From assembly GCF_030269325.1 (NCBI RefSeq), contig NZ_BSTD01000007.1, positions 496,001-560,000 of the forward strand: a stretch of DNA of 64,000 bases. Reading direction: 5' to 3'. Shown piece after piece: positions 43,501-52,001 of the stretch. A program made the translations under genes and the position numbers. Each line of letters opens with the position of its first letter. Within the stretch, counting starts at the first letter, position 1. The notes under the pieces were generated by a model. It ran no database searches, was not told where the DNA came from, and saw only the letters and a program-made list of their open reading frames with translations. This DNA is from Amycolatopsis sp. NBRC 101858 (lineage in GTDB: Bacteria > Actinomycetota > Actinomycetes > Mycobacteriales > Pseudonocardiaceae).

Positions 43501-43817
43501 TCAGCACGCCACCTTGCCCAGGTCCGCCCAGCCGCCGCGGCCGTCGCGACTGAGGAACGCACCGTCGCCGGATCCGCCAGCACGTAGTCCGCGGTGCCGC
43601 CACCCGTGAAGTCCGCGAACGCGACGCGGTCGGTCGCGTCGTCGAAGTCCGCGAACCGGACCCGCGCCGGGTCAGTGGCGCAGGTCGCCTCATGCCCCGC
43701 GCCGAGCCAGCTGCCGTGGCCGTCGCCGCCGCGGTTGTGGAACGCCGCCACCGCGCCGGTGCTCGCGACCGTGAGGTGGTCGGCCCGAGGGCACCCTTCT
43801 GACCGGAAGAGGATCAC
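43501..43817 (-). pseudogene. Frameshifted VCBS/FG-GAP repeat fragment
   Basis: Minus-strand frame one encodes HLTVASTGAVAAFHNRGGDG, then ATDPARVRFADFDDATDRVA and GGGTADYVLAD. The next expected repeat part, GDGAFLSRDGRGGWADLGKV then AC and a stop at 43501-43503, is in a different frame, so there is a one- or two-base shift near 43567-43582. Only about two repeat units remain and the N-terminus is lost. It looks like the decayed end of a secreted FG-GAP/VCBS protein. Confidence 0.6.
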
Positions 43818-43840
43818 GCTCCTGTCGATAGATCACCTCA

Positions 43841-43870
43841 TTGACGTCTTGGTCGGCGGAAACTTACGAT
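43841..43870 (+). promoter_or_regulatory. Promoter for the PL7 gene
   Basis: TTGACG (43841-43846), an 18-base spacer and TACGAT (43865-43870) precede the ATG at 43902, giving a leader of about 25 bases with GGGGGAACC as ribosome site. Confidence 0.5.
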
Positions 43871-43901
43871 GCGTCCACAGTCGCATACACAGGGGGAACC
43901 G

Positions 43902-45581
43902 ATGACGGTCAAGCGCGGGGTGACGGCTGCAGTGGTCCTGAGTGCCGTGGTGGTGCTCGGCGGTGGTGCGGCCGCCGCCGCGATGCCCGGCCGCACGACG
44001 GCGGCCGCCTGCGCCTACCCGGCCGACGTCCTGGACCTGCACAACTGGTACGAGGGCCTGCCGATCGGCGACGCCGAGAACCCGAAGAACGTGAAGCAGC
44101 CCGAACTGGCGACCTACCGCGCCGACCCCTGGTTCACCGCGACGCCCGACTGCTCCGGCGTGCAGTTTCGCGCCGCGGTGAACGGCGTCACCACCAGCGG
44201 ATCGAGCTACCCGCGTTCGGAACTGCGGGAGACCGACGGATCGGAAAACGCCAGCTGGTCGTCCACGAGCGGCACCCACACCATGGTCGTCAAGGAAGCG
44301 ATCACGCACCTGCCCGAGGGCAAGAACCAGGTGGTCGCGGGCCAGATCCACGGCTCGGACGACGACCTGACCGTGTTCCGCCTCGAGGGCAGCAAGCTCT
44401 ACGTCACCAAGGGCGACGACTCCCACTACAAGCTCATCACCGGCGACTACCGGCTCGGCACGGTGTTCGAGGCGAAGTACGTCGTCTCGGGCGGGAAAGT
44501 CCAGGCCTATTACAACGGTGTCCTGCAGGCCAGCTTCAGCCAGAAGTTCAGCGGCGCCTACTTCAAGGCCGGCGCCTACACCCAGGCCAACTGCGACAAG
44601 TCGTCGCCGTGCTCGGCCGGCAACTACGGCGAAGTGGTCGTCCACGGCCTGACCGTCACCCACGCGGCGGCCGCTCGGGGAGAGGCGGCCACCGCGTGGC
44701 CGGGCAGCGCGTCCGTGCGGACCGCCGACGACGCGAACGCGTTCGGCGAGAACCTCAGCGGACTGTCGTTCGGGAGCCCGGACGTGCTCTGGGCGGTGAA
44801 GAACGGCCCCGGCACCCTCTACCGGCTCGTCCCCGACGGTCCGAAGTGGACACCGGCAGCCGACTGGGCCCTGCACTACGGCGACGGCAGCGGCGACGCC
44901 GACGCGGAGGGCGTCGTCGCCACGCCGGACGGGATCTTCGCGGCCACCGAACGCGACAACGACGACAAGGACAAGAGCAAGCAGGAGATCCTGCGCTTCG
45001 ACCCGGGCGCGGGCAGCGGCGCCCTCGACGCGACCGGGCAGTGGGACCTCACCCCGGACCTGCCGAAGTCGGACCCGAACACCGGGATCGAGGCGATCTC
45101 CTGGGTCCCGGACTCCTTCCTGACCGCACACGGCTTCACCGACCAGAAGACCGGCAAGGCCTACGACCCGGCGAGCTACCCGGGACACGGCAGCGGCCTG
45201 TACTTCGCGGGCCTGGAATCCAACGGGACCGTCTACGCCTACGCACTCGACCTGAACGGCCGGGGCTACACCCGGGTCGCGTCGTTCAAGACCGGCTTCC
45301 CGGCCGTGATGGACCTGGAGTTCGAGCCGGAAACCGGGCACCTGTGGGCCGCGTGCGACGACACCTGCAAGGGCCAGACCGCGACGCTCGACATCCGGCA
45401 AGGCGCCTTCGCGGTCTCCGCCGTCTACAACCGCCCGAACGGGATGGCGAACTACAACAACGAAGGCTTCGCGATCGCGCCGCAGTGCGCCGGCGGCCGC
45501 AAAGCCGTGCTGTGGTCGGATGACGGCAACGACGACGATCACGCGCTGCGCAGCGGTGATCTCCCCTGCACAGCGCCCTAG
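43902..45581 (+). CDS. Secreted polysaccharide lyase PL7 (alginate-lyase-like) with C-terminal propeller-like domain
   Basis: 559 residues. Signal peptide about 1-28. The PL7 domain (about 38-262) has the three active-site strands: RSELRE (105-110), QIH (148-150) and YFKAGAYTQ (220-228). Gln148, His150 and Tyr226 are the expected catalytic residues. Residues about 275-559 are an unrelated beta-rich, propeller-like domain (LSGLSFGSPDVLWAVKNG, DAEGVVATPDGIFAATERDN, MDLEFEPETGHLWAACDD), similar to esterase-like/SdiA-regulated domains. It should cleave uronic-acid polymers outside the cell. Convergent with the hydrolase, sharing CTAG. Confidence 0.88.
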   Translation: MTVKRGVTAAVVLSAVVVLGGGAAAAAMPGRTTAAACAYPADVLDLHNWYEGLPIGDAENPKNVKQPELATYRADPWFTATPDCSGVQFRAAVNGVTTSGSSYPRSELRETDGSENASWSSTSGTHTMVVKEAITHLPEGKNQVVAGQIHGSDDDLTVFRLEGSKLYVTKGDDSHYKLITGDYRLGTVFEAKYVVSGGKVQAYYNGVLQASFSQKFSGAYFKAGAYTQANCDKSSPCSAGNYGEVVVHGLTVTHAAAARGEAATAWPGSASVRTADDANAFGENLSGLSFGSPDVLWAVKNGPGTLYRLVPDGPKWTPAADWALHYGDGSGDADAEGVVATPDGIFAATERDNDDKDKSKQEILRFDPGAGSGALDATGQWDLTPDLPKSDPNTGIEAISWVPDSFLTAHGFTDQKTGKAYDPASYPGHGSGLYFAGLESNGTVYAYALDLNGRGYTRVASFKTGFPAVMDLEFEPETGHLWAACDDTCKGQTATLDIRQGAFAVSAVYNRPNGMANYNNEGFAIAPQCAGGRKAVLWSDDGNDDDHALRSGDLPCTAP

Positions 45582-46444
45582 TCGAGGTCCGCGTAGAAGG
45601 AGCGAAGGGCCGACGCGAGCCGGCCGGGGGCTTCCATCGCCACGTAGTGGCCGATCCCCTCGATGCCGACCGTGGTCACGTTCGTGGCGACCTGCCGCAA
45701 CGTCGTGGGCGTCCGGTCCGAGAAGCCCGCCACCGCGAGGACGGGCATGGCGAGCTTCCGGGCCGCGAGCTCGCGGAGTTCGTCGCCCTCCGAGAGCAGC
45801 GACCGGTACAGCCCGGCGGCGCCGGCGAACGCGCCGGGCCGCGCGTAGGAGCGGGCGAGCTCGTCGACGTCGCCTTCGGTGAACGCGCCGGGGCTCGCGG
45901 TGAGGGACGGGATCGCGTAGTCGGCGAGGAACGCGCGCTCGCGTCCGGCGAGGAGCATCTCCGGGATGCCGGGGGCGGCGAGGACGCCGATGTGCCAGGC
46001 GCCGCCGTGGGTGACGTCGGCGAGCGTCTCGGCGCCGAATCCCGGGAGCGCGGTCTCGATCCCGGTGTAGCTGCGGACGAGTTCGGGGTGGGCCGCGGCG
46101 ACGCGGAACGTCGTGGGGCCGCTGATGTCCTGGCCGGTGAGGTGCACGGGCCCGACGTCCAGGAAGGCGATCAGGTCGCTCAGGTCCTTCGCCGCCGTCG
46201 CGCTGTCGTGCTCCGGGCCGGCGGTGGCCGAGTCGCCGAAGCCGCGCAGGTCGACGGCGAAGACGCGATGGTGCTCGCTCAGCAGGGGAATCAGCTTGCG
46301 GAAGACCCACCAGGTCTCCGGGAAGCCGTGCACCAGCAGGACGGGCGAGCCGGTGGTGCCGGCGGCCACGTAGTGCAGTTCGGTGCCGTTGAGGCGGACG
46401 TGGTGGTGGTCGACACCGGGGATGGTGGCGGCGAGGCGAGGCAC
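45578..46444 (-). CDS. Alpha/beta hydrolase, epoxide-hydrolase-like
   Basis: 288 residues. HGFPETW (oxyanion) is followed by the nucleophile site VHLTGQDISGPTTF, with Asp in GQDIS as in epoxide hydrolases. GHYVAMEAPGRLASALR supplies His. The cap contains RAFLADYAIPSLTASPG. It is divergent from the MarR gene, and two MarR-type palindromes lie directly between. It probably detoxifies an epoxide or ester; the natural substrate is unknown. Confidence 0.9.
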   Translation of the reverse strand: MPRLAATIPGVDHHHVRLNGTELHYVAAGTTGSPVLLVHGFPETWWVFRKLIPLLSEHHRVFAVDLRGFGDSATAGPEHDSATAAKDLSDLIAFLDVGPVHLTGQDISGPTTFRVAAAHPELVRSYTGIETALPGFGAETLADVTHGGAWHIGVLAAPGIPEMLLAGRERAFLADYAIPSLTASPGAFTEGDVDELARSYARPGAFAGAAGLYRSLLSEGDELRELAARKLAMPVLAVAGFSDRTPTTLRQVATNVTTVGIEGIGHYVAMEAPGRLASALRSFYADLD

Positions 46445-46464
46445 GGGGTTCCTCCGGATTGATA

Positions 46465-46510
46465 GACAAGTTACTTGTCGAACCCTAGATGATGGACAAG
46501 TAACTTGTCC
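46465..46510. promoter_or_regulatory. Two perfect MarR operators between the hydrolase and MarR genes
   Basis: GACAAGT-T-ACTTGTC (46465-46479) and GGACAAGT-A-ACTTGTCC (46494-46510) are both perfect palindromes, with centres 30 bases apart, about three helical turns. The second overlaps a promoter for the MarR gene: -35 TTGTCC (46505-46510), 16 bases, -10 TATGAT (46527-46532). Confidence 0.75.
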
Positions 46511-46539
46511 ACCTTGGCGGGCGTCGTATGATCGGCCGC

Positions 46540-46995
46540 ATGGCGCAGTCCCGCGGCGCCGAGCTCGCGCTCCTGCTGCTCGGCGGGTTCCATTCGATGG
46601 TCGACGAAGTGAACGTGGAGCTCGCGAAGCGCGGCCACGAAGGTGTCCGCCCGGTGCACGAGTTCGCGTTGCGCGCGGTGGACGCGGGCGCGGACACCGC
46701 TTCCGAGCTCGGCCGCCGGCTGTCGGTCACCAAGCAGGCCGCCGCGCAGACGATCGCCGCGCTGGAGGAGTTCGGCTACGTCGACCGCGAGCCCGACCCG
46801 GGCGACGCCCGCCGCAAGCGCGTGCGGGTCACCCCCCGGGGCCACGAGCTGATGGCCGTCGGCGGCGCCCTGTTCGACGACGTCCGCGGCCGCTGGGCGG
46901 CCCGGATCGGGGACGAGCAGCTCAGGACCCTCGAGACGCACCTGGCGCAGCTCACCGAGCGCCGTTCGTTCACCGCCGAGGACCTGCGGGACTGA
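46540..46995 (+). CDS. MarR-family transcriptional regulator
   Basis: 151 residues. Winged HTH is DTASELGRRLSVTKQAAAQT, then IAALEEFGYVDREPDPGDAR and RKRVRVTPRGHELM. I chose the ATG at 46540; the ATG at 46528 overlaps the -10 element, so the mRNA would be nearly leaderless. It likely represses itself and the epoxide hydrolase through the two palindromes. The ligand is unknown. Confidence 0.87.
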   Translation: MAQSRGAELALLLLGGFHSMVDEVNVELAKRGHEGVRPVHEFALRAVDAGADTASELGRRLSVTKQAAAQTIAALEEFGYVDREPDPGDARRKRVRVTPRGHELMAVGGALFDDVRGRWAARIGDEQLRTLETHLAQLTERRSFTAEDLRD

Positions 46996-47299
46996 TCCGC
47001 CGACCACGCGACCAGGAAGACGACCGCGATCGGCGACGAGCGGATCGCGTCGGACGGCGTACCCAGCGGGCTGGCGTTGAACCCCGCCGGCACTGCCACG
47101 TACGCGACCACCACCCCGAGCACAGGACGGCGGCCCGCCGCGCGGAAAGCCAGCGCTCCCAAGGGGATCATCACGAGGATGACCGCAAGCGGCGGGAACT
47201 TCGCGAGGTTGTCCAATGCGGACTTCGCGGCGAAGCCGATCCCGTCGAGGGAAAGCAGGTTCTTGACCTCGACGACCTCGCCGGTCTTCGGCAGAGGGA
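46996..47299 (-). pseudogene. Decayed AbgT-family transporter remnant
   Basis: The minus strand reads KTGEVVEVKNLLSLDGIGF, then LDNLAKFPPLAVILVMIPLG, FRAAGRRPVLGVVVAYVAVP and AGFNASPLGTPSDAI. These are pieces of the AbgT (p-aminobenzoyl-glutamate transporter) family. There is no start, the N-terminal transmembrane part is missing, and the segment that normally separates LAVILVM from IPLGALAFRAAGR seems to be deleted. It ends against the MarR stop. Decay at both ends and internally makes it a pseudogene. Confidence 0.65.
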
Positions 47300-47300
47300 C

Positions 47301-48461
47301 TTATTGCTCACCCAGCCGGGTGGCGTGCTGGTCCGCGGCGAAGTCCGTGCGCGGCCCGCCGGCGAACCGGGCCGGGCGGAACGCGTCGAGCAGGTCCTGG
47401 CCCCGGCCGGTCACGAGCTCGGTCGCGGCCAGGCGGCCCAGGAGCGGGCCCAAGGTGACGCCGCTGTGCGAGACGAGGCAGTAGACGCGGGGCGAGCCGA
47501 ACCCGGCGATCGTGTGGCCGTCCGCGGGCAGGGACCGAAACCCGACGCGCAGGTCGATGTCCGGAGCCGGGGCGGGTTCGGGCAGCACGGCCGAGAGCCG
47601 CCGGGCGATCTCGCGCGCGATCGGCCCGTCCGGGGACGGCGGGTCGGCCGGGTCCACGCCGGCGTTCAGGTCGAGGGCCTGCACGACGGTGTGCCCGCCG
47701 GCCGCGGGGCGCAGGTTGAGCCCCGGCGAGTGGACCACGCAGCGCAGGGCGATCCCGGGCGCCCGCACGTAGCCGAGCAGCCCGACCGCGGGCGATCCCC
47801 GCTCGACGCCCGCCAGCATGGGCAGGGCGATCCCGGCGTCCGCCGCGAGCCGCTCGCTCCAGCGGCCGGTCGCCAGGACGACCCGGTCGGCCGTGCGGAC
47901 CTCGCCGCCGGCCAGCGTGACGGACACCCCGCCGGGGCCGTCGTCGACGCCGGTGACCTCGCCGGTCGCGAAGGTCGCGCCGTGCCGCTCGGCATCCGCG
48001 AGCAGGTTCCCCAGCAGCCGGTCCGGCAGGACGTACCCCTCGCTCGGGAAGTGCGCGAACGACAGCGCGTCCAAGGGAATCCGGAGTGCGCCGGCGATCC
48101 GCGTCGCTTCGTCGCGCTCGACCCACCGCACCGGATACCCGAGGGCCCGCAACCGGTCGACGTTGTCCGTGAGCCAGGGCGCGCTCGCGGAGTTCGCCCA
48201 GTGCAGGGCACCGCTGGGGAAGTACGCCGCCGCACCGGGCAGCTGCCGGGCGAGGTCGGAGTGCTCGGCCATCCCCGCGACGTTCAGCCGGTGGTAGGCC
48301 GGGTCGAGCTTGCGGTTCGCGTTGGTCCACGCGAACGTCGTCGAGGTGGTCCCGGCGCCCGGGCGCCCCCGGTCCAGCAGGAGCACGTCCTGGCCGGCGA
48401 CGGCGAGCGCGCGGGCGACCGCGGTCCCCAGCACCCCGGCCCCGGCGACGATGACCTTCAT
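47301..48461 (-). CDS. FAD-dependent oxidoreductase (DAO family)
   Basis: 386 residues. KVIVAGAGVLGTAVARALAV is the FAD motif, followed by GAGTTSTTFAWTNANRKLDP. C-terminal LRVGFRSLPADGHTIAGFGS and VSHSGVTLGPLLGRLAATEL are the DAO-family endings. Resembles D-amino acid or glycine oxidase-like enzymes. GGGAGG precedes the ATG. It is 34 bases below the GntR gene on the same strand, so they are probably an operon. Confidence 0.88.
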   Translation of the reverse strand: MKVIVAGAGVLGTAVARALAVAGQDVLLLDRGRPGAGTTSTTFAWTNANRKLDPAYHRLNVAGMAEHSDLARQLPGAAAYFPSGALHWANSASAPWLTDNVDRLRALGYPVRWVERDEATRIAGALRIPLDALSFAHFPSEGYVLPDRLLGNLLADAERHGATFATGEVTGVDDGPGGVSVTLAGGEVRTADRVVLATGRWSERLAADAGIALPMLAGVERGSPAVGLLGYVRAPGIALRCVVHSPGLNLRPAAGGHTVVQALDLNAGVDPADPPSPDGPIAREIARRLSAVLPEPAPAPDIDLRVGFRSLPADGHTIAGFGSPRVYCLVSHSGVTLGPLLGRLAATELVTGRGQDLLDAFRPARFAGGPRTDFAADQHATRLGEQ

Positions 48462-48495
48462 CCCGAACCTCCCTTTCCGAAGTGGACAGTGGTGC

Positions 48496-49209
48496 TCACA
48501 CGGCCGAGGCGGGCAGCTCCACGAAGAACTCGGCGGTGCCCGGGCGGACGAGCGCGGTGACGACTTCGACGACGCTCCCGTCGGTGACGCGCAGCTCGCG
48601 CCGCCGCCGCATGGTCGCCGTGCCCGGTTCGCTGTCGAGCAGGGCCGCGTCGGCCTCGTCGAGGCTCACCGGGTCGAGGTAGAGCCGGATCGTGTCGACC
48701 GGCACCTCCCGGCGCCGCAGGTACGCCAGGCTGACGAGGTGTTCGAGGTCCTCGTCGAGCAGGTCGGGAGCCACCGAGAAGAGCACGACGTGCCGCTCGA
48801 TCGACTGCGGCCGTTCGCGCAAGTCCAGCTTGCGGCGCACCAGTTCCACGACGGCGGCGTCGGGTGCCGCGCCGGGCAGCGCGAGCACCGCGTCGCCGGC
48901 CGTGGTGATCCGCGCGGACACGACCTCGTGGCGGCCGGGGGCCCCCTTCTCGGCGGTCCCGGGCACGACGAAGTTGAGCAGGTTGACCTGCCGCACGCCG
49001 TCCGCGACGAACGTGCCGTGCCGCCGCCGGCGAACGGCCAGGCCGGCTTTCGCCAGGTCGTTGAGCACGCGCTGCGCGGTGGCGCGGCTGACGCCGTACT
49101 GGTCGCACAGGTCTTTTTCGGTCGGCAGCCGCGCTCCGGCGGGCAGCGCCCCGGAGTGGATCCGCTCTTCGATCGCCCGCTTGATCCGCAGGTGCAACGC
49201 CTCGGGCAT
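48496..49209 (-). CDS. GntR-family (UTRA/HutC-type) transcriptional regulator
   Basis: 237 residues. N-terminal wHTH: PAGARLPTEKDLCDQYGVSR, then ATAQRVLNDLAKAGLAVRRR, RHGTFVADG. C-terminal UTRA-like ligand domain contains DAAVVELVRRKLDLRERPQS. Start at 49209; a TTG at 49224 lies in the -10 region. It probably controls the DAO gene on the same strand. Inducer unknown. Confidence 0.87.
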   Translation of the reverse strand: MPEALHLRIKRAIEERIHSGALPAGARLPTEKDLCDQYGVSRATAQRVLNDLAKAGLAVRRRRHGTFVADGVRQVNLLNFVVPGTAEKGAPGRHEVVSARITTAGDAVLALPGAAPDAAVVELVRRKLDLRERPQSIERHVVLFSVAPDLLDEDLEHLVSLAYLRRREVPVDTIRLYLDPVSLDEADAALLDSEPGTATMRRRRELRVTDGSVVEVVTALVRPGTAEFFVELPASAV

Positions 49210-49212
49210 GAT

Positions 49213-49244
49213 TTGACCGTACAATTGAGCAAATGTCCGGTCAA
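49213..49244 (-). promoter_or_regulatory. Promoter with inverted repeat for the GntR gene
   Basis: On the minus strand -35 TTGACC (49244-49239), 17 bases, -10 TACGGT (49221-49216). The flanking TTGACC and GGTCAA are inverted half-sites. The start is about seven bases below the -10, so the message may be leaderless. Confidence 0.45.
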
Positions 49245-49269
49245 GTGCTGTTTCGCAGGCCGACCGGGG

Positions 49270-50172
49270 TCAGCAGTCGTCCTTCGCGGTGTCGCGGACG
49301 ACGAGCAGGCTGGTGAGCCCGGTGCCGTGGACCTCGGACGGCACGTTGCCCGGCGCGTGCTCCAGCCGGTTCGCCTCGTCCGCGGTGACCTGGTACGCCT
49401 CCAGGTAGAACGGGCCGGTGTCGCCCGGCAGCCCGATGACGAGGCTCAGCGCCGACCACCGGCCGGAACCGTCGAACTCCACGACCCGCTCGAAGTACCG
49501 GTTCTTCGGGTCCTGCGCCTGCCGCACCAGGAGCACGACCCTGTCCGCACCCGGCTGCGTCCCGTCGCCGAAGTAGTTGTAGCAGTGCGGCACGGTCTTC
49601 ACGGCGTCGAACTTGAACGCGACCGGTGCCTGGGTGGGCGGCGTGGGCGGCAGGACCTTCGTGGGCGTGGGCGTGCTCGGGGCCGAGGTGCTCGTGGACG
49701 TCATGGTCGCGGCACCGTTCGGCGTGCTGGTCCCGGCCGGCGGAACAGCAGACGGCGTCGATGTCGACGGCGTCGACGTGGGGGCGGCCGAGCTGGTCGT
49801 CGCGGGCGGCGCCGCGGCCTCCCGCCCGCCGATGCCGAGCAGGGCCGCCGTGGCGACCCCGGCACCGGCGGCGCAGACCATCAGGATCACGGCCAGCACC
49901 AGCGAGATCGCGCGCGCGGGCCGGCGCTGCCGCAGGAGCTTCACCAGCCGCGGCACGAGGAACCACGCGGCGACGGCCAGCACCAGCACCGCGAGGGTGA
50001 GCACCCACGTCGCCGGGCCCTGTCCGGTGAAGGGCTGGAACTGGTCCTGCAGGGCCGAAAAGAACCCGACCCCGGGCCCGAGCACGGCCACCATGGCACC
50101 GAAGGCGGTCCGTTCGAGCACGGTGCGCTTGTGGTCCTCGCCGGGCAAGGCCGGCGGCAGCTCCTCGGTCAC
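49270..50172 (-). CDS. Membrane protein with Thr/Ser/Pro-rich extracellular linker
   Basis: 300 residues, start GTG at 50172 (uncertain). Three hydrophobic segments in the first 110 residues: FGAMVAVLGPGVGFFSAL, WVLTLAVLVLAVAAWFLV and ISLVLAVILMVCAAGAGVA. Then a Ser/Thr/Pro-rich stretch (about 125-180) and a soluble C-terminal domain of about 120 residues with HCYNYFGDGTQPGADRVVLL and EFDGSGRWSALSLVIG. The C-terminal part is probably outside the cell. No known family is recognised. Not in an obvious operon. Confidence 0.7.
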   Translation of the reverse strand: MTEELPPALPGEDHKRTVLERTAFGAMVAVLGPGVGFFSALQDQFQPFTGQGPATWVLTLAVLVLAVAAWFLVPRLVKLLRQRRPARAISLVLAVILMVCAAGAGVATAALLGIGGREAAAPPATTSSAAPTSTPSTSTPSAVPPAGTSTPNGAATMTSTSTSAPSTPTPTKVLPPTPPTQAPVAFKFDAVKTVPHCYNYFGDGTQPGADRVVLLVRQAQDPKNRYFERVVEFDGSGRWSALSLVIGLPGDTGPFYLEAYQVTADEANRLEHAPGNVPSEVHGTGLTSLLVVRDTAKDDC

Positions 50173-50415
50173 GCAACCCCGCTTCCGACGTCGGATGATG
50201 CCCACGAGGTCGCCGGAAGCCGTTGTCCTGTAACCACGTTCGGAGGCGAACACCCGAACGGACGCAGTTGGCCAATCCCCTACGGATGCCGAAGGAGTGC
50301 GCCGGCCCTCGCCCATCCGCCCCGGTGCACGCGCGACAAAAAGGCCGCATGATGGAAACACACCGACCACGACCGTTGCGCGGTACCGTGATACGTCCCA
50401 CGACAAAGGAGTCGC

Positions 50416-51663
50416 ATGGACAAGGTGTTCAGTCGTCGCATCGCCTTGGTCACCGGGGCGGGCGTTGCCGCCGGCCTGGCTTTGCCGGGCGTCGCCCGCG
50501 CCCACGGGATGGACAGCGTGAAGTTCGCCCTCGGCGCGGAAACCCTCGACGGCGGGGAACAGGTCACCTCCCTCACCCTCGACACCGGCCGGTTCGGGCC
50601 GATCGATCCGGCGAGCCTCACCACCACCACGTTCACCGTGCACGCGAAGGCCACCAGCCCGATCGGCACCGGCGGCCAGGACGTCGGCTACGACCTCGAC
50701 CGGCCCGTGACCGCCGCGCGGCTCGACCGCGGCGGGAACATCGTGCTCGAGCTGAGCCACGGCGAGGGCCAGACCGGCGGCGGCACCCTCGGCTACCTCA
50801 ACAGCAAGAGCCGCAACGTCCGGCTCGACCTGGTCTACACCATCACGCAGAACACCCCCGTCCGCCAACGGCACGGACGGCCGGTCACCTTCACCCGTTT
50901 CACGCAAGGCCGGCTGGCCAACCCCGAAGTGGACGCTTTCAGTTACCACGCCTCACGTTCGGGAATGAAGTACCGGCTGTACTCCCCCGCGGCACGCCGT
51001 GGCCGGCACCCCCTGATCGTCTGGCTGCACGGCGGCGGTGAAGGCGCTTCCCTGCCCGACGGCTACTACGACAACGAGACCACCTTGCGCGCCAACCGCG
51101 GCGCACTGGGTTTCGCCACCCCGGAAGCACAAGCGATCTTCGGCGGCGCCTACGTCGTCGCCCCGCAGAGCACGTCCGCCTGGATGGACGACGGCCCCCG
51201 CTTCGCCCCGCTCATCCAGGAAATCGTCCGGGACGTCGTGCGCACGCGGCCGGTCGACCCCGCGCGCGTCCACGTCGTCGGCTGCAGCAACGGCGGCTAC
51301 ATGAGCCTGAAGATGACCACCGTCTACCCGCGCACGTTCGCCGCGTCGGTGCCGATCTGCGGAGTCGTCACCGCTCGTACAGAAGGCAACCCGCCGCTGA
51401 TCCCCGACGCCGAACTGACCGCGATCAGCACCCCGACCTGGCTGGTCGCCTCCCGCGACGACGACACGGTGGATCCGCAGGCCAACTCCGTGCACGCGCA
51501 CGAGCTCATCCCCCGCTCCGAGCTGATGCTCTACGACCACGTGGTCCGCGACGGCCACCAGTTCCCCGGCCACTGGTCCTGGATCTACGTGGCCCGCAAC
51601 GACCCGAGCATCGGCGGCACCCACGTCTGGCAGTGGATGGCGCGCAAGGAGCTGCACCGCTAG
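50416..51663 (+). CDS. Secreted alpha/beta hydrolase, PHB-depolymerase/feruloyl-esterase-like
   Basis: 415 residues. Signal peptide about 1-29 (RRIALVTGAGVAAGLALPGV, with a Tat-like RR). An N-terminal Ig-like domain (about 31-175) precedes the catalytic domain with LHGGGEG (204-210) and GCSNGGYMS (Ser291). Asp at about 347-352 (SRDDDTVDP) and His at about 380-385 (GHQFPGH) complete the triad. Similar domains occur in polyhydroxyalkanoate and polyester esterases. Converges with the ABM gene, sharing CTAG. 243-base gap upstream. Confidence 0.88.
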   Translation: MDKVFSRRIALVTGAGVAAGLALPGVARAHGMDSVKFALGAETLDGGEQVTSLTLDTGRFGPIDPASLTTTTFTVHAKATSPIGTGGQDVGYDLDRPVTAARLDRGGNIVLELSHGEGQTGGGTLGYLNSKSRNVRLDLVYTITQNTPVRQRHGRPVTFTRFTQGRLANPEVDAFSYHASRSGMKYRLYSPAARRGRHPLIVWLHGGGEGASLPDGYYDNETTLRANRGALGFATPEAQAIFGGAYVVAPQSTSAWMDDGPRFAPLIQEIVRDVVRTRPVDPARVHVVGCSNGGYMSLKMTTVYPRTFAASVPICGVVTARTEGNPPLIPDAELTAISTPTWLVASRDDDTVDPQANSVHAHELIPRSELMLYDHVVRDGHQFPGHWSWIYVARNDPSIGGTHVWQWMARKELHR

Positions 51664-52001
51664 TCCGCGCGGCGGGCAGGGGCCGGCACCGGCAGGAGGG
51701 CCAGCTCCTGCCAGCCGTCCCCGGGCATCGTCGTCATCAGCACCTGGGGCGTCTCGACCAACGCCGCCGGCCATTCGCGTTGGATCTTCGGGATCAGCGG
51801 GGACTTCAGGTGCTGCTCGACGCCCTCCTCGCGGTGGCCCTCCAGCAGGAAGAAGACACCCGGCTCGTCGACGCTGCGCGCCCACCAGAACCAGAGGTTG
51901 CTGTCCTCGGCCCGCGTCGCGCGGGTGAACTCGCCGACGAGATCGAGCCACCGGCCGGCCCAGTCTTCGCGCACGGTGAACCGGATGACGACGACCTGCA
52001 T
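51660..52001 (-). CDS. Antibiotic-biosynthesis-monooxygenase (ABM) domain protein
   Basis: 113 residues. MQVVVIRFTVREDWAGRWLD opens a ferredoxin-like ABM fold and FFLLEGHREEGVEQHLKSPL gives the typical central element. Such domains act on quinol or aromatic substrates, sometimes as cofactorless monooxygenases. Its ATG overlaps the upstream hydroxylase stop, so the two probably act in one pathway. Shares CTAG stop with the converging esterase gene. Confidence 0.83.
   Translation of the reverse strand: MQVVVIRFTVREDWAGRWLDLVGEFTRATRAEDSNLWFWWARSVDEPGVFFLLEGHREEGVEQHLKSPLIPKIQREWPAALVETPQVLMTTMPGDGWQELALLPVPAPARRAD

Noticed and set aside
46528..46530. ATG 46528 as MarR start
   Set aside because: It is part of the -10 element TATGAT; ATG 46540 is the likely start.
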